From the NCBI GenBank assembly GCA_020636315.1, contig JACJYA010000010.1, positions 1 through 64,000 of the forward strand: a stretch of DNA of 64,000 bases, read 5' to 3'. The notes under the pieces are model-generated. The model was not told the DNA's origin. It saw only the letters and a program-made list of their open reading frames with translations, and ran no database searches. Below are positions 41,249 through 49,960 of this stretch, piece after piece. This stretch comes from Lewinellaceae bacterium. GTDB taxonomy: Bacteria; Bacteroidota; Bacteroidia; Chitinophagales; Saprospiraceae. The position numbers were made by a program, and so were the translations under genes. How positions within the stretch are numbered: the stretch's first letter is position 1; every line of letters begins with the position of its first letter.

Positions 41249-43384
41249 ATGGCACAAGTTGAGAGATTCAGTTACGACAATGCCATCGTCCGGAAGTTTG
41301 CCTACGCTACCATTATTTTTGGCGTGGTGGGCATCCTGGTGGGGCTCATTGCCGCCCTGCAACTGGTGTTCCCTACGCTAAACCTCGGGATACCCTACAC
41401 CACTTTCGGCCGCATTCGCCCGCTGCATACCAATGCAGCCATTTTTGCTTTTGTGGGCAACGGCATTTTTATGGGAGTCTATTACTCCTTACAGCGCCTT
41501 TTGAAAACGCGCATGTTCAGCAAGGGGCTGAGCGAATTCCATTTCTGGGGCTGGCAGGCCATCATTCTGGCCGCAGCGATCACGCTGCCGCTGGGCATCA
41601 CCAGCGCCAAGGAATATGCAGAGCTGGAATGGCCTATCGACCTGGCTATCGCAGCCGTCTGGGTAGCCTTTGGCATCAACATGTTCGGCACCATCCTGAA
41701 GCGCCGCGAGCAGCACCTCTATGTAGCGATCTGGTTCTATATCGCCACCTGGGTGACCGTAACCGTGCTCCACATCGGCAACAACCTGGAACTTCCGGTT
41801 CATCTCTGGAAGAGCTACCCGGTGTTTGCCGGCGTACAGGACGCGCTGATCCAGTGGTGGTACGGGCACAACGCCGTGGCTTTCTTCCTCACCACGCCGT
41901 ACCTGGGGCTGATGTATTACTATCTGCCCAAAGCCGCCAACCGCCCGGTATATTCCTATAAGTTGTCCATTATTCACTTCTGGGCCCTCATTTTCATATA
42001 CATCTGGGCAGGGCCTCACCACCTGCTCTACACTTCCCTCCCCGACTGGGCACAGTCGCTGGGAACTGTTTTCTCGGTAATGCTCATCGCTCCTTCCTGG
42101 GGGGGTATGCTCAACGGCCTGCTGACCCTCAGGGGCGCCTGGGACCGCGTCCGGCAGGATCCCATCCTGAAATTTATGGTGGTGGCCGTGACCGCCTACG
42201 GTATGTCCACCTTTGAAGGGCCCATGCTCTCCATCAAATCGGTGAACGCCATCAGCCACTATACGGACTGGACCATCGGCCACGTACACATCGGAACCCT
42301 GGGCTGGAACGGCTTCCTGACCTTTGGCATTCTTTACTGGCTGATCCCCCGGTTGTTCAATACCAAATTGCACTCCCTGAAGCTGGCCAACGCCCACTTC
42401 TGGATCGGCACGCTGGGTATTCTCTTCTATGCCATTCCCCTGTATTGGGCCGGCTGGACCCAGAGCCTGATGTGGAAGCAATTCACTCCGGATGGCTTCC
42501 TGCAATACGGCAACTTCCTGGAAACAGTCACACAGATCATCCCGATGTACGGGCTCCGGGCCCTGGGCGGCACCTTATATGTTGCCGGTTACTTCGTGAT
42601 GGTGTACAACCTGATCAAGACCATTCAGGCCGGTTCCTTCATCGGTGACGAAGCAGCTGAAGCGCCGCCCGCATCGACCTGGGCTGCCCACCATGGTAAA
42701 GAACACTGGCACCGCTGGATCGAGCGCCGCCCGGTACAGATGCTGATCGCCGCCACCATCGCCATTCTGATCGGGGGCATGGTCGAGATCTTCCCCATGG
42801 CTATGATCGACGACCAGGTGCCCAGGATCGAATCCGTGACGCCTTACACCCCACTCGAACTGGAAGGCCGCGATATATACATCCGCGAGGGCTGCCTCGG
42901 CTGCCACTCCCAGATGGTGCGCCCCTTCCGCTCCGAAACCGAACGCTACGGCGAATATTCAAAGTCTGGCGAATTCATCTATGACCGCCCCTTCCTCTGG
43001 GGTTCCAAGCGCACCGGGCCGGACCTGCACCGAGTAGGTGGAAAATACCCTCACAGCTGGCACTACAACCACATGTACGAGCCGCAATCCACTTCTCCGG
43101 GTTCCATCATGCCACCGTACCCCTGGTTGCTGAGAGATGAGCTGAACACCAGCAACACCGCCGCCAAGATACGGGCGTTGCAGACACTCGGCACACCTTA
43201 TCCGGAAGGATACGACCAGATCGCGGTCGAAGACCTGCAGAAACAGGCCAAAATCGTCGCCGATAACCTCCGCAAGGACGGCATAGACGACGACAAACTG
43301 GAAGAGAAGGAGATCATCGCTGTGATCGCTTACCTGCAACGACTGGGAACAGATATCAAACCCAAGCCGCAGGCAGGAAACTGA
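41249..43384 (+). CDS. ccoNO: Fused CcoN-CcoO subunit of cbb3 cytochrome c oxidase
   Basis: 711 residues from the ATG at 41249. Residues 1-470 are the catalytic CcoN subunit with about 12 helices: 'IRPLHTNAAIFAF' (heme b ligand), 'WWYGHNAVAFF' and 'GPHHLLYTSLPDW' (CuB histidines), and 'DWTIGHVHIGTLGWNG' (heme ligands). After a linker and a membrane anchor, residues 545-711 are CcoO with one heme c motif 'GCLGCHSQMVRP' and the axial Met in 'GSIMPPYPWLL'. The N-O fusion is known in Bacteroidota. High-affinity terminal oxidase of the inner membrane, coupling oxygen reduction to proton pumping. Confidence 0.96.
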   Translation: MAQVERFSYDNAIVRKFAYATIIFGVVGILVGLIAALQLVFPTLNLGIPYTTFGRIRPLHTNAAIFAFVGNGIFMGVYYSLQRLLKTRMFSKGLSEFHFWGWQAIILAAAITLPLGITSAKEYAELEWPIDLAIAAVWVAFGINMFGTILKRREQHLYVAIWFYIATWVTVTVLHIGNNLELPVHLWKSYPVFAGVQDALIQWWYGHNAVAFFLTTPYLGLMYYYLPKAANRPVYSYKLSIIHFWALIFIYIWAGPHHLLYTSLPDWAQSLGTVFSVMLIAPSWGGMLNGLLTLRGAWDRVRQDPILKFMVVAVTAYGMSTFEGPMLSIKSVNAISHYTDWTIGHVHIGTLGWNGFLTFGILYWLIPRLFNTKLHSLKLANAHFWIGTLGILFYAIPLYWAGWTQSLMWKQFTPDGFLQYGNFLETVTQIIPMYGLRALGGTLYVAGYFVMVYNLIKTIQAGSFIGDEAAEAPPASTWAAHHGKEHWHRWIERRPVQMLIAATIAILIGGMVEIFPMAMIDDQVPRIESVTPYTPLELEGRDIYIREGCLGCHSQMVRPFRSETERYGEYSKSGEFIYDRPFLWGSKRTGPDLHRVGGKYPHSWHYNHMYEPQSTSPGSIMPPYPWLLRDELNTSNTAAKIRALQTLGTPYPEGYDQIAVEDLQKQAKIVADNLRKDGIDDDKLEEKEIIAVIAYLQRLGTDIKPKPQAGN

Positions 43385-43495
43385 TCGTGGTTCGTAATTC
43401 GCCATTCGATGTTCGGTATTCGGCGCCTACACGCGCCAGTAAGCGAACTGCGAAAAGCGAACCGCGAACTGCCAAACCATCAAAAGCAACAAGCC

Positions 43496-43693
43496 ATGTT
43501 TAAACATATTTTAGAAAGCGCCGGAAACATCAACTGGATGGCCATATCTGCCCTGATCACCTTCGCCGTGATCTTCATGGTCAGTGTGGTGCTTGTCTTC
43601 AAGCACAATCCGGCGTATATTGACAGAATGGCAAGCATGCCATTGGATGACTCCTATCCTGTTAACTCTGAAAATGATAATCATGAAAAATAA
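43496..43693 (+). CDS. ccoQ: Small cbb3 oxidase subunit, CcoQ-like
   Basis: 65 residues from the ATG at 43496, with a single membrane helix ('WMAISALITFAVIFMVSVVL') and a hydrophilic tail. The position between ccoNO and ccoP, the length and the topology match CcoQ/FixQ; sequence identity in this family is low, so the name rests mainly on context. The last 11 bases overlap ccoP. A 110-base gap before it carries ATTCGG- and GCGAACTGC-type simple repeats. Confidence 0.7.
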   Translation: MFKHILESAGNINWMAISALITFAVIFMVSVVLVFKHNPAYIDRMASMPLDDSYPVNSENDNHEK

Positions 43694-44666
43694 AACCCTC
43701 AAGTTGATACTGGCAGTTTTGCCGCTGCTGCTGTTCTCCTCCACTATCTGGGGCCAGGCAGCAGAGGGAACCGGCAGCAACCCCTACTTCTACAGCGGCC
43801 TGCTGTCTAATGGCATGCTCTTTCTGGTGGGGGCCGTATTCGTCGCTGCCCTCATCGCTCTGTACAACCTGCTCAACATCATGGTAAAGGTGCAACAGAT
43901 CAGGATCTACCAGGAGCAGGGAATGGAAGCGTACATGGAGGAGGCCAAAAAACCGCAGCAATCCTTCTTCCAGCGCCTCTACAAGCGCATGACCAACGTT
44001 GTGCCAGTTGAAAAGGAGAAAGACATCATGTTCGATCACGAATACGATGGCATTCGCGAGCTGGATAACGTCCTCCCCCCCTGGTGGGTGGCTATGTTCT
44101 ACATCACCATTGCCTTCGGAGTGGTCTATTATACTTACTATCACTTCACCGGCGCCGGGCCCAGCTCTGCCGAAGAATACAAAATGGAGATGGAGCAGGC
44201 CGAAAAGGCCGTCCAGGCCTATCTCGCCACCCAGTCCAACCAGGTGGATGAGACCAATGTGGAATTGCTCACCGACGAGCAGTCGCTGGCTGCCGGCAAG
44301 GCCATTTTCGAAGGCAAAGGCACCTGTTTTACCTGCCACGGCATGCAGGGCGAAGGTGGGATCGGCCCCAACCTGACCGACCCTTACTGGATACACGGAG
44401 GGGGCATCAAAGACCTCTTCAAGACGATCAAGTACGGCGTTCCGGAAAAGGGGATGATCTCCTGGAAAGACCAGCTGAAGCCTTCCGAGATGCATCAGGT
44501 CGCCAGCTACATCCTGAGCCTTCAGGGCACCAACCCGCCCAACCCAAAAGAACCTCAGGGTGAGCTTTACCAGCAGGTGGAAAACGCTCCCGCTCCTCCG
44601 GCAGACAGCACTGCCACCGGAGCGGAATCAAAGGAAGCCGACGCCATCGGCATGAATAAAGAGTAG
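43683..44666 (+). CDS. ccoP: cbb3 oxidase cytochrome c subunit CcoP, monoheme type
   Basis: 327 residues from the ATG at 43683. A signal-like or first membrane helix ('LILAVLPLLLFSSTIWGQ'), a second helix near residue 40-65, a third ('PPWWVAMFYITIAFGVVYYT') at about 140, then one cytochrome c domain with 'CFTCHGMQGEGGIGPNLTD' and the axial Met in 'GMISW'. Many CcoP proteins have two heme c domains; this has one, a form known in Bacteroidota. Role: electron entry to the oxidase on the periplasmic side. Confidence 0.93.
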   Translation: MKNKTLKLILAVLPLLLFSSTIWGQAAEGTGSNPYFYSGLLSNGMLFLVGAVFVAALIALYNLLNIMVKVQQIRIYQEQGMEAYMEEAKKPQQSFFQRLYKRMTNVVPVEKEKDIMFDHEYDGIRELDNVLPPWWVAMFYITIAFGVVYYTYYHFTGAGPSSAEEYKMEMEQAEKAVQAYLATQSNQVDETNVELLTDEQSLAAGKAIFEGKGTCFTCHGMQGEGGIGPNLTDPYWIHGGGIKDLFKTIKYGVPEKGMISWKDQLKPSEMHQVASYILSLQGTNPPNPKEPQGELYQQVENAPAPPADSTATGAESKEADAIGMNKE

Positions 44667-44668
44667 GA

Positions 44669-44738
44669 GAATGAAGGAATGAGGGAATGATTGAATTGCC
44701 ACTCAATCCTTCATTCCCTCAATCCCTCATTCAATCAC
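44669..44738. repeat. GAATGA-rich imperfect inverted repeat between ccoP and ccoG
   Basis: GAATGAAGGAATGAGGGAAT on the left is mirrored by ATTCCCTCAATCCCTCATTC on the right, forming a long imperfect hairpin. It may limit read-through from ccoP to ccoG or protect the ccoNOQP mRNA end. Confidence 0.5.
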
Positions 44739-44791
44739 CCACCCAATAAACGCCCATACTCGAACCCTCGAATAAAAAATGCTTTTTTATC

Positions 44792-46297
44792 ATGAGCGCA
44801 AGCGAGCCAATTAAAGATACAGAAGCCTATCGGGATAAGATAGCTACTGTTGACGAGTCGGGCAAGCGGGTATGGATCTATCCGAAAAAGCCCAAAGGGC
44901 CTTACACTAACGCCCGCACCTACGTGAGCTGGGTGTTGCTGGCCTTCCTGTTTGGAATGCCTTTTATTAAAGTCCACGGAGAGCCGATCCTGCTTTTCAA
45001 TATTCTGGAGCGCAAGTTCATCCTGTTCGGCATCACCTTTATGCCGCAGGATTTCCACCTCTTCGTGTTGGCCATGCTCACCTTTATCGTGTTCATCGTC
45101 TTGTTCACAGTAGTCTGGGGGCGCCTGTTCTGCGGATGGGTGTGCCCGCAGACCATTTTCATGGAAATGGTCTTCCGCAAGATCGAGTACGCCATCGAAG
45201 GTGACGCCAATGCCCAGCGGCGGCTGAACAATGGCCCGTGGACCACCGATAAGATCATTAAGAAAACGGCCAAACAAGCCATCTTTTTCACTATTGCCGT
45301 TCTGGTGGCCAATACCTTCCTGGCCTACATCGTCGGCATTGATGAGGTGCTGAAGATCGCTACCGACCCGCTTTCCCAGCACTGGAAAGGCTTTGTGGCC
45401 ATGCTCCTGTTTTCCGGAGCATTTTACTTTGTCTTTTCCTACCTGAGGGAGCAGGTATGTGTGGCCATCTGCCCTTACGGCCGCCTGCAGGGCGTAATGC
45501 TTGACCGCAATTCCATTGTAGTAGCCTACGATTTCGTCCGGGGAGAACCCAGAGGCAAACTCCAGAAGAGCAGGAAAAACAAGCCTGCCAATAATCCACT
45601 GGACAAGATACAGGGCGAGGTTGGAGCCGCCACGGCCAAAGCCGCCGATGCCAGCCCCGCTGAGGAGATGAAGGCCAAACTGGGAGATTGCATCGACTGC
45701 AAACTCTGCGTTCAGGTATGCCCGACCGGTATCGACATCCGGGACGGAACCCAGCTGGAGTGCGTCAACTGCACTGCCTGCATGGATGCCTGCGACGAAG
45801 TAATGGAGAAGATCGACCGGCCCAAAGGGCTGATCCGCTACGACAGTTACAACGGTATCGCCGAAGGGCGCAAGAAGCTCTTTACCGGCCGGGTGATCGC
45901 CTACACAATAGTGCTGGCGCTCCTGATCATCGTCAACATCGTATTGCTGACGGCCCGGACGGACGTGGAAACACTGTTGCTGCGCACCCCCGGCGTCCTT
46001 CCTCAGAAAGTCGATGAGACTCATGCCAGCAACCTGTACAACTATCAGGTGATCAACAAGACGAACGAGGAATTACCGATCGAATTCCGCCTGGGTGACG
46101 ACATCAACGGCCGCATTCAAATGGTGGGAGAAGCGCCTACCGCCCACGCAGGGAAGGTCGCTGAAGGCGCCCTGTTCATCATCCTGGACAAAAATGCCCT
46201 CGACGGCCGCAAAACGGTTGTCCATATCGAGGTCTATTCGAACGGCAAGCTGATCGACCAGGCGAAGACGAACTTCCTCAGCCCGGCAGGGATGTAG
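44792..46297 (+). CDS. ccoG: cbb3 oxidase accessory ferredoxin-like protein CcoG
   Basis: 501 residues. Five or so membrane helices with 'GRLFCGWVCPQTIFMEMVFR' and 'EQVCVAICPYGRLQGVMLDR' (NapH-like cysteine motifs). A central ferredoxin domain follows ('CIDCKLCVQVCPTGIDIRDG' and 'CVNCTACMDACDEVM'), giving two [4Fe-4S] clusters, and an Ig-like C-terminal domain. It is thought to reduce copper for CuB-site assembly (family knowledge). In operon order after ccoP; length typical for FixG/CcoG. Confidence 0.95.
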   Translation: MSASEPIKDTEAYRDKIATVDESGKRVWIYPKKPKGPYTNARTYVSWVLLAFLFGMPFIKVHGEPILLFNILERKFILFGITFMPQDFHLFVLAMLTFIVFIVLFTVVWGRLFCGWVCPQTIFMEMVFRKIEYAIEGDANAQRRLNNGPWTTDKIIKKTAKQAIFFTIAVLVANTFLAYIVGIDEVLKIATDPLSQHWKGFVAMLLFSGAFYFVFSYLREQVCVAICPYGRLQGVMLDRNSIVVAYDFVRGEPRGKLQKSRKNKPANNPLDKIQGEVGAATAKAADASPAEEMKAKLGDCIDCKLCVQVCPTGIDIRDGTQLECVNCTACMDACDEVMEKIDRPKGLIRYDSYNGIAEGRKKLFTGRVIAYTIVLALLIIVNIVLLTARTDVETLLLRTPGVLPQKVDETHASNLYNYQVINKTNEELPIEFRLGDDINGRIQMVGEAPTAHAGKVAEGALFIILDKNALDGRKTVVHIEVYSNGKLIDQAKTNFLSPAGM

Positions 46298-46482
46298 TGG
46301 AGAAGAAATTGTTGAATGGCTATATTGTTAGATGCTTATATGGCTGTGTGGCCAAAGCCCGGAGGATGTCCCTGAAATTGCCATCCCGGCAGGCGAAGCA
46401 GCCGCGAATTACCGCTCCGGGTTTTTCTCCTCCGGGCTCACCGCCGGAGAAAAACCCGGAGCAAAAACAAAAAGCAAAAGTC

Positions 46483-46923
46483 ATGAAATGGAATTGGGGA
46501 ACCGGAATTGCAGTCTTTTATTCGGTCTTTGTCCTGGTACTGGTATTCGTCGTTTACCGGTCAACCCAGTACGACCACAGCCTGGTATCGGACCATTATT
46601 ACGCCGATGACCTGGCCTATCAGCAGCATTACAACAAGCTGGTGAATGCCCAGCAACTGGAAGAAGACCTGAAGATCAGCAGCAAGGCAGGAGAAGCGGT
46701 GGTAGTACTGCAGTTTCCCGCCGAATTTACAGAGGTGGGCGGGGAAATATACTTCTTCTGCCCCTCCGACCAGCAAAGTGATTTCCGGCTGCCAGTACAG
46801 GCCGATGCCACCCACATCCAGCGCATTTCTACCCAAGGGCTGCGCTCCGGGCGGTGGAAGGTAAAGGTCAACTGGAAAGCGGCGGGCAAAGAGTTCTATA
46901 AGGAAGAAACCATCAATATCTGA
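46483..46923 (+). CDS. ccoH: CcoH/FixH family cbb3 oxidase assembly protein
   Basis: 146 residues from the ATG at 46483; the upstream frame back to 46297 is a proline-rich non-family stretch. One N-terminal membrane helix ('GIAVFYSVFVLVLVFVVYRS'), then 'SLVSDHYYADDLAYQQHYNK', typical of FixH, and an Ig-like periplasmic domain. It ends 2 bases before the next gene. Role: assembly and stability of the oxidase. Confidence 0.9.
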   Translation: MKWNWGTGIAVFYSVFVLVLVFVVYRSTQYDHSLVSDHYYADDLAYQQHYNKLVNAQQLEEDLKISSKAGEAVVVLQFPAEFTEVGGEIYFFCPSDQQSDFRLPVQADATHIQRISTQGLRSGRWKVKVNWKAAGKEFYKEETINI

Positions 46924-46925
46924 CC

Positions 46926-47624
46926 ATGGCGCTTTGGACGGCATTTACGATCGGACTGCTGGGTAGCCTGCACTGCGTCGGCATGTGCGGGCCCATTGCC
47001 CTGTCGTTGCCCTATCAGGGCAGCCGGCGGTGGCATGCCGCCCTAAACGTGCTGCTCTACAACGTCGGCAGAGTAGTAACCTACGGGCTGCTGGGCATGG
47101 CGGTCGGACTGGTGGGCCGCGGCTTTTTCCTGGCGGGCTTTCAGTCCTACGTTTCCATTGGGCTGGGGATTGTCCTGTTGGCCATTGCGCTGTTTTCCAT
47201 CAATGTGGAGAGCCGGCTGCTGCGTATTCCGGCCATGCAACAGCTGAATGAATGGGTCAAAAAACGCCTGGGCCGCCTGCTCCGGCAACGGGGGCCCGGA
47301 AAGCTGTTCCTCATTGGCCTGCTGAACGGCCTGCTGCCCTGCGGGCTGGTCTATATGGCCATCGTTGGAGCCCTGGCCACCGGCAATATATGGGGCAGCG
47401 CCTCATACATGGCCCTTTTCGGGGCCGGCACCATCCCCCTGATGCTCGGTACTGCCCTGGCCGGCCAATTTATCAAAATGCAGTGGCGCGCCCGCTTGCG
47501 GCGGCTGATCCCCGTATTCCTGGTGGCCTTTGCCGTGCTGTTTATTCTAAGGGGGTTGAATTTTGACGTTCCCACCGGCCTGCAGTTCTGGAATGACATG
47601 CAGAATGCGCCGATGTGCCGTTAG
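46926..47624 (+). CDS. UreH/TauE-SafE-like membrane protein of the cbb3 operon
   Basis: 232 residues, six predicted helices. Starts with 'GLLGSLHCVGMCGPIALSLP', whose Cys and His suggest metal handling, and has a second pseudo-repeat 'FLIGLLNGLLPCGLVYMAI', the DsbD_2/UreH_2 pattern. Such genes commonly end cbb3 operons in Bacteroidota, and copper delivery or transport is the usual guess (inference). It ends with 'MQNAPMCR', a possible extra Met-Cys metal site. A strong hairpin follows. Confidence 0.85.
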   Translation: MALWTAFTIGLLGSLHCVGMCGPIALSLPYQGSRRWHAALNVLLYNVGRVVTYGLLGMAVGLVGRGFFLAGFQSYVSIGLGIVLLAIALFSINVESRLLRIPAMQQLNEWVKKRLGRLLRQRGPGKLFLIGLLNGLLPCGLVYMAIVGALATGNIWGSASYMALFGAGTIPLMLGTALAGQFIKMQWRARLRRLIPVFLVAFAVLFILRGLNFDVPTGLQFWNDMQNAPMCR

Positions 47625-47631
47625 CTAGCCA

Positions 47632-47677
47632 ATATACCTGACAAGTTTCCGCCGTTGCACGAACTTGTCAGGTATAT
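47632..47677 (+). terminator. Hairpin ending the cbb3 operon
   Basis: A perfect 16-bp inverted repeat (ATATACCTGACAAGTT and its complement) with a 14-base loop, 8 bases after the stop. Confidence 0.65.
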
Positions 47678-47719
47678 CAGCCCGGTAACAAAGAACTTGT
47701 GTCAATTACCTTGAATGTG

Positions 47720-47758
47720 CTCCCCGGTTGCCTTCGGGCTCCGGGGAGTTCTGTTTTT
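47720..47758 (+). terminator. Rho-independent terminator
   Basis: CTCCCCGG / CCGGGGAG stem with an inner CCTTCGGG hairpin, followed by TTCTGTTTTT. Confidence 0.7.
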
Positions 47759-48215
47759 GGGGAGGGTTAAGTTCTGAAAAACGGCCGAGGTTTCGGTTTG
47801 GTGGGCGATGAATTTCCGGAGAGGTATGTTGTGTGTTGTGCTCTCTGGGCTGGATCAACGGTTCTTTAGGTAGGAGTAGGAAACAAAAACGGCTTCGACA
47901 AAGTTGCCTGCCATACTGCCAGCAGGCAGGCGGCGCCGGATTAAGCCAGGTAGGGCCTGCCTGTAAACTCTGTCCCGGAACGTGTGCCCCCGCAAAGCTG
48001 GACAGGTTGGGCTACCTATAAATTACGCCTCTCAACCCGCCAGGTTTCCAACCAGCTCCCGGCTGGTTTAACCTGGCAGTGTACCCTTCCCCTTTTACGC
48101 AACCGCTTTAAAGTAGAGATCTTTGTTCCGGCTTCAGAAAAGTCAGAAGCAAGGGGCAGTAAAAAAAACCCATTTCCCCTACCCCATCCCTTCTCTAACC
48201 CCTGAAAAATTTCAC
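47759..48215. other. Gene-free stretch with palindromes
   Basis: I see no convincing gene in these 457 bases. A palindromic patch around 47910-47935 (GCCTGCC / GGCAGGC type) and the AACCTGG hairpin at 48040-48077 are the only structures. A 62-codon frame at 47833 has cysteine- and arginine-rich chance composition. Confidence 0.5.
48040..48077. repeat. GCCAGGTTT palindrome
   Basis: GCCAGGTT...AACCAGC / GCTGGTT...AACCTGGC double-stem hairpin, loosely related to the palindromes at 16323 and 16414. Confidence 0.5.
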
Positions 48216-48223
48216 TACATTTG
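48216..48223 (+). promoter_or_regulatory. Candidate -7 box for the membrane-anchored protein gene
   Basis: TACATTTG, followed by CGC, is an exact TAnnTTTG match 37 bases before the ATG at 48260. Confidence 0.45.
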
Positions 48224-48259
48224 CGCAGATTATTGGCCAAGAATTTTCTCAACAGAACC

Positions 48260-48814
48260 ATGTCCGAAAGCAAGTTCAAATGGAATTCCGATAAGCTGCT
48301 CAGCCTTTTCGCAATGGGCATCAGCTTTATCACGCTCATCATCTTTATCTATCAGACCAACCTGATGAGCCGGCAGAATTTCATCTCCATCATGCCCTAT
48401 CTGGACCTTTCCACCACCAATGATATTGCTAATAACATCTTTGAACTGAATTTAAAGAACCACGGAGTCGGGCCGGCAATCATAGAGTCGGTAGAACTGA
48501 CCTACAAAGGGAAAAGATATGAACTCGCCGACTATGACAACCATATGTTTTCCCTCCTTAAGGCGATCGCTCCGGCCCTGGATAGTGTGAATTACGTATC
48601 TTTCTCTACGCTCGATAAAGGGATGGCTATTCCCGCCAATACCGTTTACAACATCTTCCATGTAGAAGGTTCTGAGGAGGATTACAAGCTCATAACAGAC
48701 AACCTTCAAAGATTACGGGAGGAAGGGCTCGATTATGAGATCATCTATAAATCCATACAGGACGAGCGCTGGAGGCTTCACGATAATTCTGAAGGGCCGG
48801 AGAAACTGGATTAG
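48260..48814 (+). CDS. Membrane-anchored protein of unknown function
   Basis: 184 residues from the ATG at 48260, chosen since the -7 box ends at 48223 and the alternative start at 48221 overlaps it. One membrane helix ('LFAMGISFITLIIFIYQT', residues 15-35), then a soluble part with an Ig-like or beta-sandwich opening ('FELNLKNHGVGPAIIESVEL'). 'LKNHGVGPA' is common in single-pass bacterial proteins of unknown function. It is charged at the C-terminus. The DUF3626 gene follows 29 bases later, so the two may be co-transcribed. Confidence 0.65.
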   Translation: MSESKFKWNSDKLLSLFAMGISFITLIIFIYQTNLMSRQNFISIMPYLDLSTTNDIANNIFELNLKNHGVGPAIIESVELTYKGKRYELADYDNHMFSLLKAIAPALDSVNYVSFSTLDKGMAIPANTVYNIFHVEGSEEDYKLITDNLQRLREEGLDYEIIYKSIQDERWRLHDNSEGPEKLD

Positions 48815-48843
48815 TTTTTCAGAAAGCGCTTAAATCCACAACG

Positions 48844-49953
48844 ATGGCCTCAACTAACGGGAATCTCCTACCCCATCAAAAAAAAGCCCTGGAATATGTC
48901 GAAAGACAGGCCTCGAAAAAAGCCAGGGCGGCCGAAAGAGTTATTAAGGACATCCTCGCTTCCTACGGCCTGCCGGCAGCCCTTTATGAAAAGGCCCTGC
49001 AAAACATCCGCCAGAATGCCCGCGTAGCGATCCATTTTCACCCTGAACGCCTGACAAAAAACGGGCAATCCGTCGCTGAAGGACTGCTGGAGGCCGGCAC
49101 TTTCAAAACCCAGTTTGAGACGGGAATATCCAGTGGAAGCCCAACGGCCTTTCCCGGCGGTGAAAGAGACTTTTGGGAGCGGCGGTTCTTCGGCGGCGCC
49201 TACCACCAAAATGGCCTTTCTCCCGCCGGCCGGCCCCGCTACGGGGCGCTTGCCCTTATGGGGCACCCCGACGGGCCTTCGCCCCGGTTTGGTTCCTGTT
49301 ATTTCCTTCTCTATGCCGATGTAAACAAACGGTCTTCTTTTACCTTTGGCGGCAGCCAGGATGACCTGGAAATGGAACGAACGGGAAGCCATCAGGAACT
49401 GGCGCCATGTATCGCCCCCCTTTTCACAGAAGTGATAAAGGGCAATGGAGTTCTGGGCATGGAAGGGCTTACCGTAAACGCCCTTTTAGAGCATTTGGCG
49501 AACCGGTTGCCGGCCCCTTTTCCCAGGCCGCCCGGCAGGCCACTGGGCAATGCCCTGGACAGCTTTATTGAAGCACAGGTTCACGGTGAGGTCAGCCTTC
49601 GGAATGATGTGGAGCGCCTGGTAGCCGACCCTGCTTTCCGCGGAACGGTAATGGAAGAGTTGTTCTACCTGATCTCTTCCCGGTATGAGATCGAACTGGA
49701 CTGGCACCCGGGGTTCACACTACCGGCTCAGAAGGTACCGGAGGCCTTTCGCGGTTATCCAACCCAAGCCCTCGCCACCCGCATTGCCGGCAATGGACTG
49801 CTGGATGCCGCCCGGATTGGTTCGGCCGCCAATGCCTTCACCCTGCAACCGGAGTTGTGGCATGAGTGGGATACCTTCGACGAAGGGCTCACCTCCTTCC
49901 GCAGGCTCTGGCACGTCCTGGTGAAGTACGGGGCGCCCCCTGGCACTCCATAA
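48844..49953 (+). CDS. DUF3626 family protein
   Basis: 369 residues. Seen: 'ARVAIHFHPERLTKNGQSVA' in the first third, 'GSCYFLLYADVNKRSSFTFG' in the middle, and 'EAQVHGEVSLRNDVERLVAD' with 'FRGTVMEELFYLISSRYEIE' in the last part, all typical for the family. DUF3626 proteins show distant likeness to ADP-ribosyltransferase-type toxins ('HFHP', 'R-ST-E'-like layout), but that link is uncertain. No signal peptide. It converges with the Usp gene, with 7 bases between stops. Confidence 0.88.
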   Translation: MASTNGNLLPHQKKALEYVERQASKKARAAERVIKDILASYGLPAALYEKALQNIRQNARVAIHFHPERLTKNGQSVAEGLLEAGTFKTQFETGISSGSPTAFPGGERDFWERRFFGGAYHQNGLSPAGRPRYGALALMGHPDGPSPRFGSCYFLLYADVNKRSSFTFGGSQDDLEMERTGSHQELAPCIAPLFTEVIKGNGVLGMEGLTVNALLEHLANRLPAPFPRPPGRPLGNALDSFIEAQVHGEVSLRNDVERLVADPAFRGTVMEELFYLISSRYEIELDWHPGFTLPAQKVPEAFRGYPTQALATRIAGNGLLDAARIGSAANAFTLQPELWHEWDTFDEGLTSFRRLWHVLVKYGAPPGTP

Positions 49954-49960
49954 CAGATGC

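Noticed and set aside
41489..42505. 338-codon minus-strand frame opposite ccoNO
   Set aside because: Antisense shadow of the oxidase; no signal, domain or start context.
44735..46024. 429-codon minus-strand frame opposite ccoG
   Set aside because: Antisense shadow; the plus strand has clear ferredoxin motifs.
47833..48021. 62-codon frame in the gap after the cbb3 operon
   Set aside because: Arginine- and cysteine-rich chance composition over palindromic repeats, with no promoter-start relation.
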